Shown one piece after another: positions 1 to 11,383 of a stretch of DNA of 64,000 nt. Source of the stretch: Sanderia malayensis (Eukaryota > Cnidaria > Scyphozoa > Semaeostomeae > Pelagiidae); the NCBI GenBank assembly GCA_013076295.1, contig RQOL01000729.1, forward strand, positions 5,208,001 to 5,272,000. The letters are read 5' to 3'. A program made the translations under genes and the position numbers. Each line of letters opens with the position of its first letter. The stretch's first letter is position 1. The notes below the pieces were generated by a model that was given only the letters and a program-made list of their open reading frames with translations, searched no databases and had not been told where the DNA came from.

Positions 1-206
1 TTAAAATTAAAGCTATTTATGTTTAAAGCTCGGGCATAATCTTTTTCTACACATCCACTTTTATATAAAATAACCTCAACACCATTCCACTCCAGAATTT
101 CCTTCATATAATGTTCTGTTTCTCTACATTGAAGAGGATGGCAAGTCACCAATGGTGTGTACAGCAAATGGTGTGGTGCATTATTTTGTAACAAAAGTTG
201 AAGCTT
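1..206 (-). CDS. Partial unidentified ORF at the window edge
   Basis: The minus strand is open for about 68 codons and runs off the left edge. It has a natural-looking composition, including the stretches YTPLVTCHP and GVEVILYKSGC. A TAG codon closes the frame near 206. I do not recognise the family. It could be the end of a neighbouring gene or another decayed element ORF. Confidence 0.3.
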
Positions 207-678
207 CTATGGGATTTTTCCTCCAAATCCCCATATTTTTTGCAACTTTCAAATTCTTTGATGAAACAATCTCCATTTTAACTTTTTAGCCAGCTTTCGT
301 GGACATTGGTGATTTTTACTCGTTTTTATGTACTCAATATCGACAATTGTCCAGTTTTTGTCGAAGATTTCCATTCTTGCTTTTTTCAGAGATCTATGAT
401 TTATTTTATAACAATCGATATTGCCATTCGAATTTTGACGCCACGTTTCGAATGATGATGTAATAATTAGCCAATCAGCAGTTGATTACGCCACCTTTTG
501 AATGATGATGTATAATTAACCAATGGGGAGTCATCACGTCACCCTTCGAATGTTCCTTTCGAATCATTCCAATGTTGGTAAGACCATGATGCAATCTTTG
601 GTCGATCAACACATCGCTTGAATATCATATAAGAGTGTCTAAAGCTTCACATGTTCTCATTTGGCAAGAGCACCCATC
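207..678. promoter_or_regulatory. Upstream region of Polinton polymerase with short repeats and CCAAT boxes
   Basis: No gene is seen here. Around 437-550 a unit of about 50 bp occurs three times imperfectly. Each copy has the core ACGCCAC followed by GAATGATGATGTA, and the first two are followed by a CCAAT pentamer. A TATA-like stretch (ATATCATATAAG) lies near 622-634, about 50 bp before the polymerase ATG. A promoter role is inferred. Confidence 0.3.
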
Positions 679-3600
679 ATGAAGAGACTAAATGAATCTA
701 ATCTGGATTATGTGCCTAAGAAGAAGAAAAAATTTCAATGTTCAGAATGTTTTAAGGAGCTTACAAGACATCTAAATTTAAAACACCACATGCATATAGC
801 ACGTAATGAGCCAGAAAATACAATATCTGGTGGTGGGCGAAAGAAGAAGAAAGATGAAGCTTATTGGGTTTTCATCAACGAAGTACAGTCACTAGATCAA
901 GCGAGAATTGAAATAATCATGAAATCTACAAAGAGTTACAAGAACATGACGAAGGAATAAAGTATTACCTTAGCACAGAGATTGTTTTCAAGAAATTAAT
1001 TGGTGATGTTGAAACTGAGCCACCTCCGGTGTTCAGATCGAAAATCCTATCTCAATTAAGAATTACCAGCATTGAAGACATTAGTGATCAAGTCATGGAA
1101 GCTATTGATAAAATTTACGGAGATATAAGTCAAGATACAAAAAATGGTAGTGGGTGGAGAGTTGAAAGAATGGTGAATTATAGGATTCATTTTTTCAATT
1201 ACAAACCAATCAAAGGTGGATCGTACATACCATCTCCAAGACTCTTGAGTGTGAAAAAAGCAATCATTAACATACAAAATAGAGATGACAAGTGTTTCAT
1301 GTGGGCTGTCTTGTCTGGTTTGTACCCAGTAGATAAGCACTCTGAAAGAACAACAAAGTACGATCCAAGTTTATTAAATATGGATGGTTTGAAATTTCCA
1401 GTGAATCCCACAAATTTCAATATGATAAAGAAATTTGAAGATAACAACAATGTTTCCATCAACATATTTTGCTATGTAGATGATGAAGTTTATCCTGGAA
1501 GGTTAACGAATCAACCAAAAGAGAAACATCTTGACCTATTGTTAATAGTGGATGATAATGGTAATTCACATTACTGTCGGATAAAGAGTTTGAGCAGACT
1601 ACTCGCTGGGCGTCCTGGCCATAGGCATGATAAAAAAATGTTTTACTGTCATTTCTATCTCAGTTCATGTAATACACAAGAATCTTTAAACAATCATATT
1701 GACATTTGCAAGCAAAATGGAAGCCAAGCAGTTACATTTCCAGCTAAGAAAGATGCCCATCTATGCTTCAGTAGCGCCAAGAAGCAAATGTTTCTCCCGT
1801 TTGTAATATATGCTGACTTTGAATGTGTGCTCGAGAAGTTGAGTGATCCTTCCAAGTATCAGAAACATACACAGATTAGTTATGGCTTGTATGTAAAATC
1901 ACTGGATGGATGCTTGAATATTGGACCAGATGTTTACACTGACGAGGATTGTATATTGAAATTCATGAATAGGATGGATGAGTTGAATGAACACATACAA
2001 GAGATATTCAAGGTAACAATACCAATGAAAGCACTGATGCAAGAACAACAACATTGACATGATGAAGCAACACACTGTTTCTGCTCTAAGGGGGAATTTG
2101 GGAAAAAGGCTCTAGGTCATTGCCACATCACAGGAGAATAAAGAGGTTCTGCATGTGAGTATTGCAATCTAAACAATTTGAATATCATCGCAAAAACCCA
2201 CCTCATTCCCGCAGTTTTTCACATTTTGAAAGGATATGACATGCATCATATAATGTCAAATCTCGATCGAAGGAATGTACGAATCAGTGCAAATTCATCA
2301 GAAAAGATTTTAACAGCGTCTATCGAACCAGGAGGTGATTCTGATGTTGATAATGACGATGCTGATGGTAACAGAAGTTGGATTCCTGGAGGAATAAAAT
2401 ACATTGATTTGTTTGCTTTCTTAAGGAGAGCTTTAGCGGAACTTGCTAGCAACGTACCTGATGACAAATTAGCCTTAGTGAATGAATATTTGAGAAAAAT
2501 GAGGAATAACGTGGACTTTGATGAAGGATTTAGATTATTGAGAAGGAAAGGGGTCTATCCATATGATTGGGTAGATAGTGTAGAAAAGATGCATGCAACA
2601 TCATTGCCTTCACAAGAAGAATTCTATAATGAACTGAACGATTGTGGAATCAGTGGTGATGATTATGAACATGCTCAAAACGTTTGGCGATTCTTTAGAT
2701 GTAACACCTTCAAGGATTATAATGAACTCTACTTGGTAACTGACGTTCTCCTACTCACTGACGTTTTTGAATCATTTCGCAAGCTTGGATTCGATTATTA
2801 TGGCTTAGATCCTGCATGGTACATATCACTACCAGCATTTGCGTGGAATGCTATGTTGAAGATGACAGATATCAAGCCGGAATTATTAACTAAATAGAAG
2901 AAGGATATTTACTGGTTATTAGAAAGAGGTATACGAGGAGGTGTATCGGTCGTGATGAAGCAACATGCAGAGACTACAGCACGCTCACCAATCATATACA
3001 AGTATGCAAATAATCCATATGGACATGCAATGTCACAAGATCTCCCAACCGATGGTTTCAGACTGTTAAGTTCTGAAGAGATTCAAAGGTGTGATGTTCA
3101 TCAGGTGTTTGAAAGAGAAGATCGAAGAAAAGGTTACATTTTTCGAGTGGATCTCGAATATCGTCATGAATTACATGATAAGCATGCAGATCTACCCCCT
3201 GCTTCTGAGAGAGTTAAAGTTAAAGAAGGATGGTTATCACCACTACAAAAAGATATGTACCAGCAAGTTTATAATAAGACATTGTCCATCACACCAAAGT
3301 TAATACCAACACTCTTAGACAAGAAAGGTTACATCATTCATGAGAAATGTTTACCACAGTGTTTAAATCTTGGTTTAAAACTTTCCAAAATACACAACGT
3401 TATCGAATTCAATCAAAGCAATTGGTTGAAAAAATACATTGATTTCAACACCGTCAAACGAAGTAATGCACAAAATGACTTTGAGAAGGATTTCTTCAAA
3501 TTGATGAACAATGCTGTGCTTGGGAAGATCATGGAGAATGTGCGAAATCATAGAAAGTTTGACGTGTGTACAAGAGGTGAAAGGTTGGCGAAATGGGTTC

Positions 3601-4576
3601 ATTTTCCTCAGTTCCATGGAGTGATTAACGTCAATGAAGATACATTGTGTCATGGGGTGGTACGGCTGACCCGAAGGCCGCTGTATCACTGGTCTTCAAA
3701 CTGCTTGCTTTCTCTAACTTAAACTGCTCTCAACTCTACTCCTTTACTCTATTTAAGTTCACAATAATAATCAAAACAAGAATGGTGACATGGTGCTCCA
3801 TTCTTGTGCACCTGGGACCCTAGTGTGGATTGGCACGCGCCTTCACACTTTCAAGTGGGTGCACCAGCCAACCACGCTCATACTTAACGATATTGTAAAC
3901 AAATACATGTAAAATTCAAGAAAACAATTGTAGTTAACAACGGCCCGCACAACAATTGATTATGCAGAGAAAATTGAAAACAGTCCATCTAAACAAAACA
4001 ATCTACTTCAGTAAAGAGCACATGTATGATTATCACTACAACTGTGCGAAGCATGCCTTTCTGAATGCAAGACTCTGTTATATGGATACTGACAGTTTCA
4101 TCTACGAAATACCATGTCCACTCGGAGAAGTTCATCAATTCATGAAGGAAAGCTCCCATCTGTTTGATTTCAGCAACTATCCTAAAGAACATCCTAATTA
4201 CTCTACAACCAAAAAGAAAGTTATTGGAAAAATGAAGGATGAGTTAGAGGGAAAAGCAATCGATGAATTCATTGGGTTACGACCAAAGATATATTCATAC
4301 AAGATAACAGGAGGAAATTCTATAAAGAAAGCAAAGGGAATCAAGAAACGTGTGGCTAAGAAAACAGATAAGCCGAACGAAGATTACCAAGAATGTTTAA
4401 CGATGCATCAGGTTTTCGTTCATGAACAACGTAATATAATCTCAAATAATTAAATGACGTATAGTGTGAAGCAGAAAAAGACATCTCTTGCACCTTTTGA
4501 TGATAAGCGCTACATACTAGAGGATACGAACACTGCCATATGGGCACTATTTGTTGAAACAGTAATAACTACATAG
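679..4576 (+). pseudogene. POLB: Polinton/Maverick protein-primed DNA polymerase B, broken
   Basis: This is the self-replication polymerase of a Polinton. It opens with Lys-rich sequence and a C2H2-like finger (FQCSECF). Then come the Exo I motif (YADFECVLEKL, near 1810), the Exo III-like motif (YLVTDVLLLTDVFE, near 2730), the palm motif A region (FRVDLEYRHELH, near 3145), motif B (NDFEKDFFKLMNNAVLGK, near 3475) and motif C (YMDTDSF, near 4080). An upstream TTG in the same frame is not needed, so I chose the ATG at 679. Breaks are a frameshift near 950, shifts and stops between 2057 and 2178, a stop at 2896, a 307-bp LTR insertion at 3648-3954 and an in-frame TAA near 4451. The frame is open again on both sides of the LTR. 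It converges on the protease gene with about 20 bp between them. Non-functional, but the family call is secure. Confidence 0.9.
3648..3954. mobile_element. Solo LTR with 4-bp ATTG target duplication
   Basis: A 307-bp block starts with TGTCATGGGG and ends with CGCACAACA, so it has TG..CA ends. It is flanked by ATTG at 3644-3647 and ATTG at 3955-3958. It interrupts the Polinton polymerase between motifs B and C. It encodes nothing and holds a TATA-like CTATTTAAG near 3749. This is what a solo LTR of a Gypsy-type retrotransposon looks like. A short non-autonomous DNA element is the alternative. Confidence 0.7.
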
Positions 4577-4597
4577 AAAGAGACGCTATATAATAAT

Positions 4598-5058
4598 TTA
4601 TCGTAAATTATATCTTCTTTTAACATATTGTTGAACGTATACATCATTTTGTAACTTATGATTGACATTAAAATATCTACTTATTAACACGTCCATTGTA
4701 AGTTGTTTTTTTGTTCTATTAATGAGGAAAAATATACAATGTTGTCCACATGTGTCACTCTCATAAAATTGGATCTGTGTATCATTATAAACCAAGGTGT
4801 AGAGTTGAATGAATCGCTTGAACTCTTTTAAGGCAGGCTTTCTACCAAAGGAATCATAGAATTCAAGATTTTTATCTTCATCAATATAGATGGCTATCCA
4901 ATGTGTACCCTTACCAGTGAAATTATCCTCATTGAAAATGAACGAACAGGGAAGTGAATGCATATTGATGTCCTAAATTGCATGCTTTCCAAAGGCACCA
5001 TGGAATATGGAAGTTTTTCCTTCTTCGCTAACAAGTTATTAATTGTAACATCATCCAT
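4598..5058 (-). pseudogene. PRO: Polinton adenoviral-type cysteine protease (PRO)
   Basis: This is the maturation protease of the Polinton virion module. The catalytic His (GTHWIAIYID), Asp (YDSFGRKP) and Cys (DTCGQHCIFFL) are all present, in the order expected for the adenovirus protease fold. The probable ATG at 5058 overlaps the capsid gene stop (TAATG), so the two genes were read from adjacent frames of one minus-strand cluster. The N-terminal 32 codons lie in a different frame from the rest, and a TAG at 4973-4975 precedes the main frame. The catalytic part (4598-4963) is uninterrupted. Confidence 0.85.
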
Positions 5059-6017
5059 TACCAATCACGGATGACGTTTTTGTGAGCATTAATTTTAATT
5101 ACTCTATCAAACTCTCCCAAGATGATTATATTCAATACAGAGTCCACAGCATCTGCAAAGTTTATGCTTATCCTAAGATTGCCCTCTCGTTTCAATAGAT
5201 ATTCCTCATTTTCACAATTTCCTTTTAGAGTCAAATCAAAACCATAGATTGTGGATCCTTGCTTGAACGTAGTGCAATCAATCAAGCTTAGGGATTTTTT
5301 AAGTGTAGACACCAAGCGATTGTAAGCATCCAAATAATCATCATCATGAAAGTTTAACCTGAGAGGAGGTGTAATCTCTTGATTATCAACAGTTACTTGT
5401 ACAGCAGAAACATTTTTATTTTCGAAATTGAATGGATTTTGTTCAGGCATTCCATTATATGCAGAATTTTCAACGATTCCAAAGAACAACCTATTCAGAG
5501 CTTTCCCATTGAAAACATTATCCTGTACCCAGCTAGTTGTACTACTAGGGGTTAGATAAGGCACCATGTGTGGTTGACAGACTGGGTACATGGCTGGAGA
5601 TTTCATCAGAGTCCTTTCTATACCCTGTAAGATGGCATCCTTGATGTGTATATGTCGCAGTACCAGTTTAACTTCTTTTACATGTAGGTTCACCGCAACA
5701 CAATTTTTACTCATTAAACAAAAAGCATTACTCTTTGGACTCAATCTCCATTGAAGGCGAACTCCGAGTAGTAGGTATTTGAATTGGTTACAGATATTCA
5801 TGTGTGGTTTTGTCATCACATTAACGGTTGCACTTTTATAGAATGGAGCTGATCTCTCATTTAATCCTGGGTTTCTGGTAGAAGCAGAAATGGGATATCT
5901 AGCACTTTCTTTCCCTGAAGCTTCACTCACCCAATTTGTCATCTTCAAGTAATTCTTAGCTCTTCCTTGAAAAGGCGAAAGTCCAATGCTATTGGTCTGA
6001 GTACCTTCAAAAATCAT
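5058..6017 (-). pseudogene. PY: Polinton capsid protein (F54H12.2-like), N-terminally truncated
   Basis: This 319-codon open frame resembles the widely annotated F54H12.2-like family, taken to be the Polinton double-jelly-roll major capsid protein. Family-typical stretches are NPFNFENKN, the acidic YLDAYNRL segment, STIYGFDLTL and the C-terminal LGEFDRVIKINAHKNVIRDW. Full-length family members are longer at the N-terminus. Here the similarity stops at about 6017, exactly where a YqaJ frame begins on the other strand, so the 5' part was lost or displaced by the neighbouring element. The assignment to major rather than minor capsid protein is from memory of the family. Confidence 0.8.
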
Positions 6018-6860
6018 GCGGATAAGTTTTTGTGGAAAAAGACGACAGTGCGAGATGAAGGATTCCCACCACCTTTGAAGGAAATGATTAAAATGTCAAA
6101 CAGTGAAAATTTAACTGATTTGAGACTCGCATCTGAACAAGTTCAGGCACTCGAACAAGCAACACTTAAACAATCAGAAACAACCCTATGGCACGAGCAA
6201 AGGGTTGGAAGAGTAACGGCATCAAAGGCTCATCAAGTGCTGCATACCAGCATCAGCAATCCTGCAAGGTCACTGATAAAGGAAATTTGTAGTCGTTCAC
6301 TGAATCAGTTGAAGGTCCCTGCAGTGATGTGGGGAAAAGAGCACGAAAGAGATGCTCTTGCCACCTACAAAAAAGTTGTTGCCCATCTTGATGTGGAAAG
6401 AAATTCAATTTTTCCACATAGCAATATCGTCATTAGTGACCAAATAAAGAAATGCCATTGTTGGAAATGCTGGACTGAATTTATCACTTGAAGAACCATT
6501 GGTCAGGGTCTCTCCAGAGGGTCATGTTTCTTGTGGTTGCTGTGGAAAAGGAGTAATAGAGATAAATTGCCCATTAAAACTTGTTAATTTATCTTTAGAC
6601 GAGTATTCCAAAGAAAAAAGAAGCCATTTAGATTCTGATGGAAATTTAAGAAGAAACCATCAGTATTCCATCCAAATGCAGCTTCAAATGCATGTATGCA
6701 AAGTGGGATTACTGCCATTTTATTACCTGGTCACAAACCGATTGTGCAATTTCTCATGTTGAGAAAGACCAAGTATTTATTGAGATGATGATGGCTAAAA
6801 TTAAGTTGTTCTGGTCATCCTGCATTTGGCCAAAGCTGATTGATGATAACTTAGATCTTA
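6018..6860 (+). pseudogene. YqaJ/lambda-exonuclease-like recombinase of the transposon
   Basis: Fragments follow the YqaJ domain in order. WHEQRVGRVTASKAHQVL (near 6190) is the N-terminal motif. WGKEHERDALATYKK (near 6340) carries the acidic catalytic-region Glu. SPEGHVSCGCCGKGVIEIN (near 6505) corresponds to the PDG..E.K core, with Lys replaced by Asn. HQYSIQMQLQMHV (near 6660) is the Q-Q-M helix. Frame changes occur near 6465 and 6735. The upstream frame runs on to 5967 without family similarity, so the 5' exon boundary is unclear. It is inactive as it stands. Confidence 0.75.
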
Positions 6861-6869
6861 CATTAATCC

Positions 6870-7860
6870 CCCAAAACTTCCGACGGCTTAATTTCGGACG
6901 TTTAATTTTCGGACAGAAAATTTCGGACTGAATAATCCTGATTTTGGACAATTTCAGACAAGAATTTCGGACAAAAATTTTGGACAAAACGTAAAGAGAC
7001 TCGAAGGACTTTCGGATAGTATCTTCAAGGATCATAACACAACATAACAATGAGATCTTCAACAAAACACACAACACTAATGATTGAGTACATAAATACA
7101 GTTCTAGATTGTATCGAAATCGAAGAAAGTCGATACACTCATTTTTTTAATAAGCAATTTCAACTCGGACTCAGTACTAAAAATTGCTTAGCTGGAGGGC
7201 AACTTTGAGTACTAAAAATTGCTTAGCAATTGTTTAACACTTTTTGCTCGTGTTTTTTGAAAATAGATAATAAATTGTGGTTAACAAAACTGAAAACGGT
7301 TCGATAATTGGTAAGTATTGAAAGTCAACAAGTATTGAGGGCAGATAACGCTTGCACAGGTTGTTCCTGTTAATAAGATGGTGTCAGTTCACATTTCCTA
7401 TTAGGTACTGAAAACAAAATTTTTCAAATTGCTTAGCAGTCTTCAATCCAGTACTAAAATTGGTTAACTTTTTGCCTTGCCGAGTGCCGCCTTGCTTATA
7501 AAGCAGTTGCTTATAAAGAAAAATGCGTGTAATGAAACTGGGGAATTTTCAGAACACAAAAGGAAATGAATCAGAGAACTTAGAGGAAGCTGAGCTGCTG
7601 CTAATCATGCTTGATGATGATCATATTGCGGGGGATCAATCAAGCTAGTCAAATGATGAGAAGAATCCTGCTATATACGTATTGGATGCCCTGAAGAAAA
7701 CGTTGGCCCTTTTATAGGGTTTTCTGTTTGACTAAACCTGGATGATGTTGTTTTTATAATTCAAATAAGCACTCTCTCTACTGCCCCTCTACAAAAAGTC
7801 TAAAATGTTATTGGTCGCTGAAGGTATTTAGTGGAGAAAATATGGTATTTTTATGAAATG
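6870..7860. other. Gene-free interior of the ISL2EU-type element
   Basis: AT-rich sequence between the two convergent genes. Around 6890-6985 the tetramer-like core TTCGGAC recurs about six times in a direct cluster. Around 7150-7450 the words AATTGCTTAGC and AGTACTAAAA recur several times. No open frame of interest is seen. Confidence 0.4.
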
Positions 7861-7867
7861 CGAATCT

Positions 7868-9706
7868 TTAATTGTCTTCCTTATAAACTACACCTCCTTC
7901 CATGTTTACAAGAGCAGCACATATATTTACTATTTTGTCAATTTTTGATATTTTACTGTTTCCTGCTTCTTCTTTCAAGCTTTTTATGAAGCATAATTGC
8001 ATGGGTCCATCTAAAATATGGTATCGATTCTTTAAAATTCCAATTACTCTCTCAATATGAATTCTGATATTCGATATTTCTCTGGAACGTTCAACTTCTT
8101 TGGCAGGCATCTGAGATTTACCTTTGATAAAATATGCAGTGATTGATTGAGCTTGAACTCCATCCGCAAAGTCATAATGTAAAGTGAAGCCTCTGTTGGC
8201 TAAAATTTGGTCTCCTTGGTATAAAATGCTTGTACGTCATAAAGTTATATCGTCGCACGAATTGAACATCTGAGGCCCTGCCACCCCATGCTAGATTCAG
8301 GTATGTTATTGCTCCTGCAGGGTGGCATGCAATAAAAAACTTAACGGTTGTTGATGTTTTGTAGCTAGAGTAGGTTACAGCTCTAGCTGCATGGGATGTT
8401 GGATATTCGAATTTAATCTCAAAACAGTCCACAATGCAAGTTAGTCATGGGTACCTCGCTCTAAACAATGGAGGTACAGCTCTGAACATAACTTCTCTGT
8501 CTGGCCAATGCAATAAAAAGCTGATTTTTGCATATAGCAAGTTTAACCACTTTGAAAATATGTCAAAGAACGTAGATCTTGCAACGCCAATCAAATGGCA
8601 TATCAGGTCAAGAGATGGATTCTGTTGCAATTTTATTAGTGTGATAAACAGTTGCTCTTTCATGGGAACTTTTGGTTGGGACGAGGAGCAAGGTTTTATA
8701 TGCTGCTTCATGAAATCGTAAAGGACTTCGAATGTACCCCAGCTAAGACCTGTCAACATCTTGCATTTTTTGTCATCTCCTTGCACAGATGAGGAATGTA
8801 ATAATGCACCTATTGTTGTGTTTTGCAAGAAATCGTTATCCTCTTTCCTTGCTTCAGTTGGACAATCATTCTTTTTTCCTTCTTTATCATCATCATTTGT
8901 TAAATTATCTACCTCTGCTGGTACACTCTCTCCTGTCGAATATTTCTTGTCGCAAATGGGGGCCTCTTCATCAAGACTCGTAACTGTTTCGGTAATTTCA
9001 AATGACTTCCCTGGTGGCACGGATGTTCCTGGAATTACATTATTGTTTTTCTCTGGTTGGAACTGCTTCTTTGGAGGCCTTATTGCTTTGTTTTCTTCTC
9101 TTTTCTGTTTTCTGGCATACCTTGTTAGAGATAATTTGGCACATGCTTTTCCTGATCTTTGATCGGCCTCTGGAAAAATTGATGGCACAAAGTCCGGATG
9201 TTCGGGATGTTTGATTTTTTACCTGAAAAGAATAAGAAAAAAATTAAGAATAATTATATTTTTGAAATTACTCTAAATTGGTTTTGTCTTGTTTGTCTGA
9301 CATTTTTAGCAACATGGGCCTGACCTAGAAGACTATAATATTAGGCCTAGGCCATGGCAGCAGCTCACAAGCAGGGTAGGCCTGACACAAATGACAAGCT
9401 CTTTGGCAGCCAAATTTGGCAAATATCTAAGGAAAGATCTAAGGAAAAAGACAAGATTCTAACTCAAGCAATAAAAAATCATAAATAGGAATACTGCTTA
9501 CCTTCAACAAAATGCTTGGAGCAAACAAAATGGTAGTCGGATTTTGGGTGCCATAGCTTTCCATTTACATCCTCTCGCTGGATTGCTTGAAGCCAAAGCG
9601 TTCTTCTGTGAGGCTCTGTGGCTTCGTTTGGAATCATGTAGAAGCTCAAATTTTCGTTTCTAGCTTTATTTGAATGGCAAAACGTCAGACAGCAACTTTT
9701 TGCCAT
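7868..9706 (-). pseudogene. THAP-domain DDE_4 transposase (ISL2EU/Harbinger-like fold)
   Basis: Exon 1 (9706-9502) encodes a THAP zinc domain (MAKSCCLTFC, WLQAI.RED, FVCSKHF) and ends at a GTAAGC donor. Exon 2 begins at the CAG acceptor near 9223. It contains an HTH_4-type region (LSWGTFEVLYDF to STFFDIFSKW, 8745-8550) and the first catalytic Asp (VDCFEI, near 8430). The DRGF-type second motif reads ANRGF near 8200, with Asn in place of the catalytic Asp. The third acidic residue lies in IHIERVIGILKNR near 8050. Breaks are a probable 1-nt slip in an A6 run at the start of exon 2, an in-frame TGA near 8446 and a frameshift near 8190-8235. The breaks and the D-to-N change make it dead. Confidence 0.8.
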
Positions 9707-10418
9707 GATTAACAATATTTCCTCGTGAAATGCGGACAGTAGCGCGGCCCTTTACCTTCAGGTTTGTTTTCCCCTTTGCGCTGTTGCTAAGGCCGCGAAT
9801 TCGAAAGTCCCGAATGCTCCGACGTAATCTATGTAAGAGCTTCTTGTTCTCAGACAATTATAGTGCACGCTGACAAAAAAGCAGCACTGTCCTTAAAGTG
9901 CCACTATACCTTTTTTATTGGCTAAAACTATAGATTCGAATGCGCTGATTCCGGATCTGCTTATATTACTTGTATCGGATACATAGTTTTTAAGTTACAA
10001 GGTGTTTTATCACTCACTTGCTTGACACACTTCGAGGACTGGGATCTACCTACTATGACATCATAGTAGGGACCCTGTTTTTTTCCCGTACTGAAGCAAC
10101 AAGCTTGACCCCGACTTTCGCCCATATAATGGTGATTTTTATTTGATTTTTCATCTTTAATATTTAGAAATGGAGAGTCGGTTTCTGAGGCTGGAATTTT
10201 TAAATGATTTTGATCGGTCAATTTCTGTAAAATTGAGATTCAATTTTTTTTGTGTGGTGGACACTAAATCCATGGGCACGGCATGGCAACATGCCGCAGC
10301 CTGTGAATGCAAGTGTATGTTTTATGGAGGCTGCACCAGACCAGCTGATAGCTGAAACAACGTGTTTGTGGTGTTGTTCTGTTCGATTGGAAGCACGGAG
10401 TAGTAATACGACAATATT
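9707..10418. other. Gene-free stretch with a palindrome
   Basis: No gene is recognised. At 10049-10070 there is a palindrome with 10-bp arms (CCTACTATGA / TCATAGTAGG) around CA, which contains a CRE-like TGACATCA core. It may mark the border region of one of the flanking elements. Confidence 0.35.
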
Positions 10419-11029
10419 ATGGAAATTATTATCGAAATGTCTTCGTTGGACAGCAGTGAGGAAACTGTTAGTGAGTCATACAGTCCTGATGAGTATGAAG
10501 ATGAAGATGGAATTGTAGGTACTGACCAGGGCGATCAGGCCTGTTGTGATTTTGGTGATGAATATGGATGTCCTGATCGATTTGGCCCTGAGGCTGATGA
10601 CTCTTTCACTTCAAGATATGAGAGAGCAATCTGCGAGAAAAGAAAAGAAAGAGACATTTTAAAACGTTTAAACTGGCATTGATTCATTAAATTCGTGGTT
10701 TGTATTTTAGTAAAAAGTAAATATGGATTGCGATTCAATGTTATAATTTAGGCCCGATCTCTGTTTAGCAACATACGGTATTTCTCATTTTTGCCCCTCG
10801 TTAGGTGCAAGTGTGGGAAATGTGGAAGAATGTCGATGTTGAACAGAAATTGAAGGGTGTATAATGCGTTTTTCTAACTGTGAAGTTGTCGAGGAAGTTG
10901 GACAAATTCAATGTATAACAGAACATTCAGGATTTGCACCAATATGCGTGAATAAATTTGCAGTTAGATTATCTGCTGGAAAATATAGAGAGGGGCAAAG
11001 ATACACCTGCACTGGATTTGAAAACCGGT
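10419..11029 (+). pseudogene. P2X7-ballast-like domain protein, exons 1-2 (interrupted gene)
   Basis: Exon 1 (10419 to about 10682) encodes an acidic N-terminus (SSLDSSEETVSESYSPDEYE) and DRFGPEADDSFTSRYE. After an intron, exon 2 (about 10804-11029) shows the zinc-binding signature of the cytosolic ballast domain of P2X7: CKCGKCG, then ECRC followed by an in-frame TGA where a second Cys is expected, then CITEHSGFAPICVN. A frameshift separates the first and second Cys pairs. Exon 2 ends at a GTGAGA donor. The C-terminal exon is 11.8 kb away at 22795, beyond nested insertions. Stand-alone proteins of this type are often annotated as P2X purinoceptor 7-like in invertebrates and can accompany transposases. 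No channel part is present. Confidence 0.65.
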
Positions 11030-11057
11030 GAGAAACAGAAATTTTTTAGTTCTACTA

Positions 11058-11190
11058 CCGTAAATTCTCTTTTAAGCCCTCCGGGGGCTTATTGTTGTTC
11101 AGTACTTTAAAGGGTGGGCTTATTAAAGAGAGGGGCCTAAATTGAGAGAGGGGGCTTAATAAATATTTTGTAATAGAAAACTTTTTCGGT
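11058..11190. repeat. Left half of a split repeat with terminal CCGTAAATTCTCT
   Basis: The repeat opens with CCGTAAATTCTCT (11058-11070) and continues with direct GGGCTTATTAAAGAGAGGGG-type units. The matching inverted end, AGAGAATTTACGG, is at 22713-22725, next to the same G-rich units. The LINE stack inserted between the halves, in an intron of the P2X7-like gene. Confidence 0.5.
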
Positions 11191-11383
11191 CTGCAGACTG
11201 CATGCTGGCAAACGGGCTTGTTTTGCAACGCCATAGACTTCAAAGAAAGTTGCCCTCAGGGGCAACACGATTCGTAGCATGTTTTAGTTTTTTAGTTCTT
11301 TTCTTAACGTTTTTATTTTTATTTTCTGCCAAAATACTATATGATAGCAAATGGTTTAGAGTTATAGTTATAATATTCACAAC

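Larger units (their letters stand above)
6018..9900. mobile_element. Decayed ISL2EU-type DNA transposon (YqaJ nuclease + THAP/DDE transposase)
   Basis: Two convergent degraded genes lie between the truncated Polinton capsid gene and a gene-poor stretch: a YqaJ-type exonuclease (+) and a THAP plus DDE_4 transposase (-). As I recall, a YqaJ-like second protein is a hallmark of the ISL2EU superfamily. I could not locate terminal inverted repeats or the 2-bp target duplication, so both ends are approximate. The left end is set by loss of Polinton similarity and the right end by the last THAP-side sequence. Confidence 0.55.

Noticed and set aside
8434..9214. Plus-strand ORFs over the THAP/DDE transposase
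   Set aside because: They mirror the clear minus-strand transposase and have Ser/Leu-rich shadow composition.
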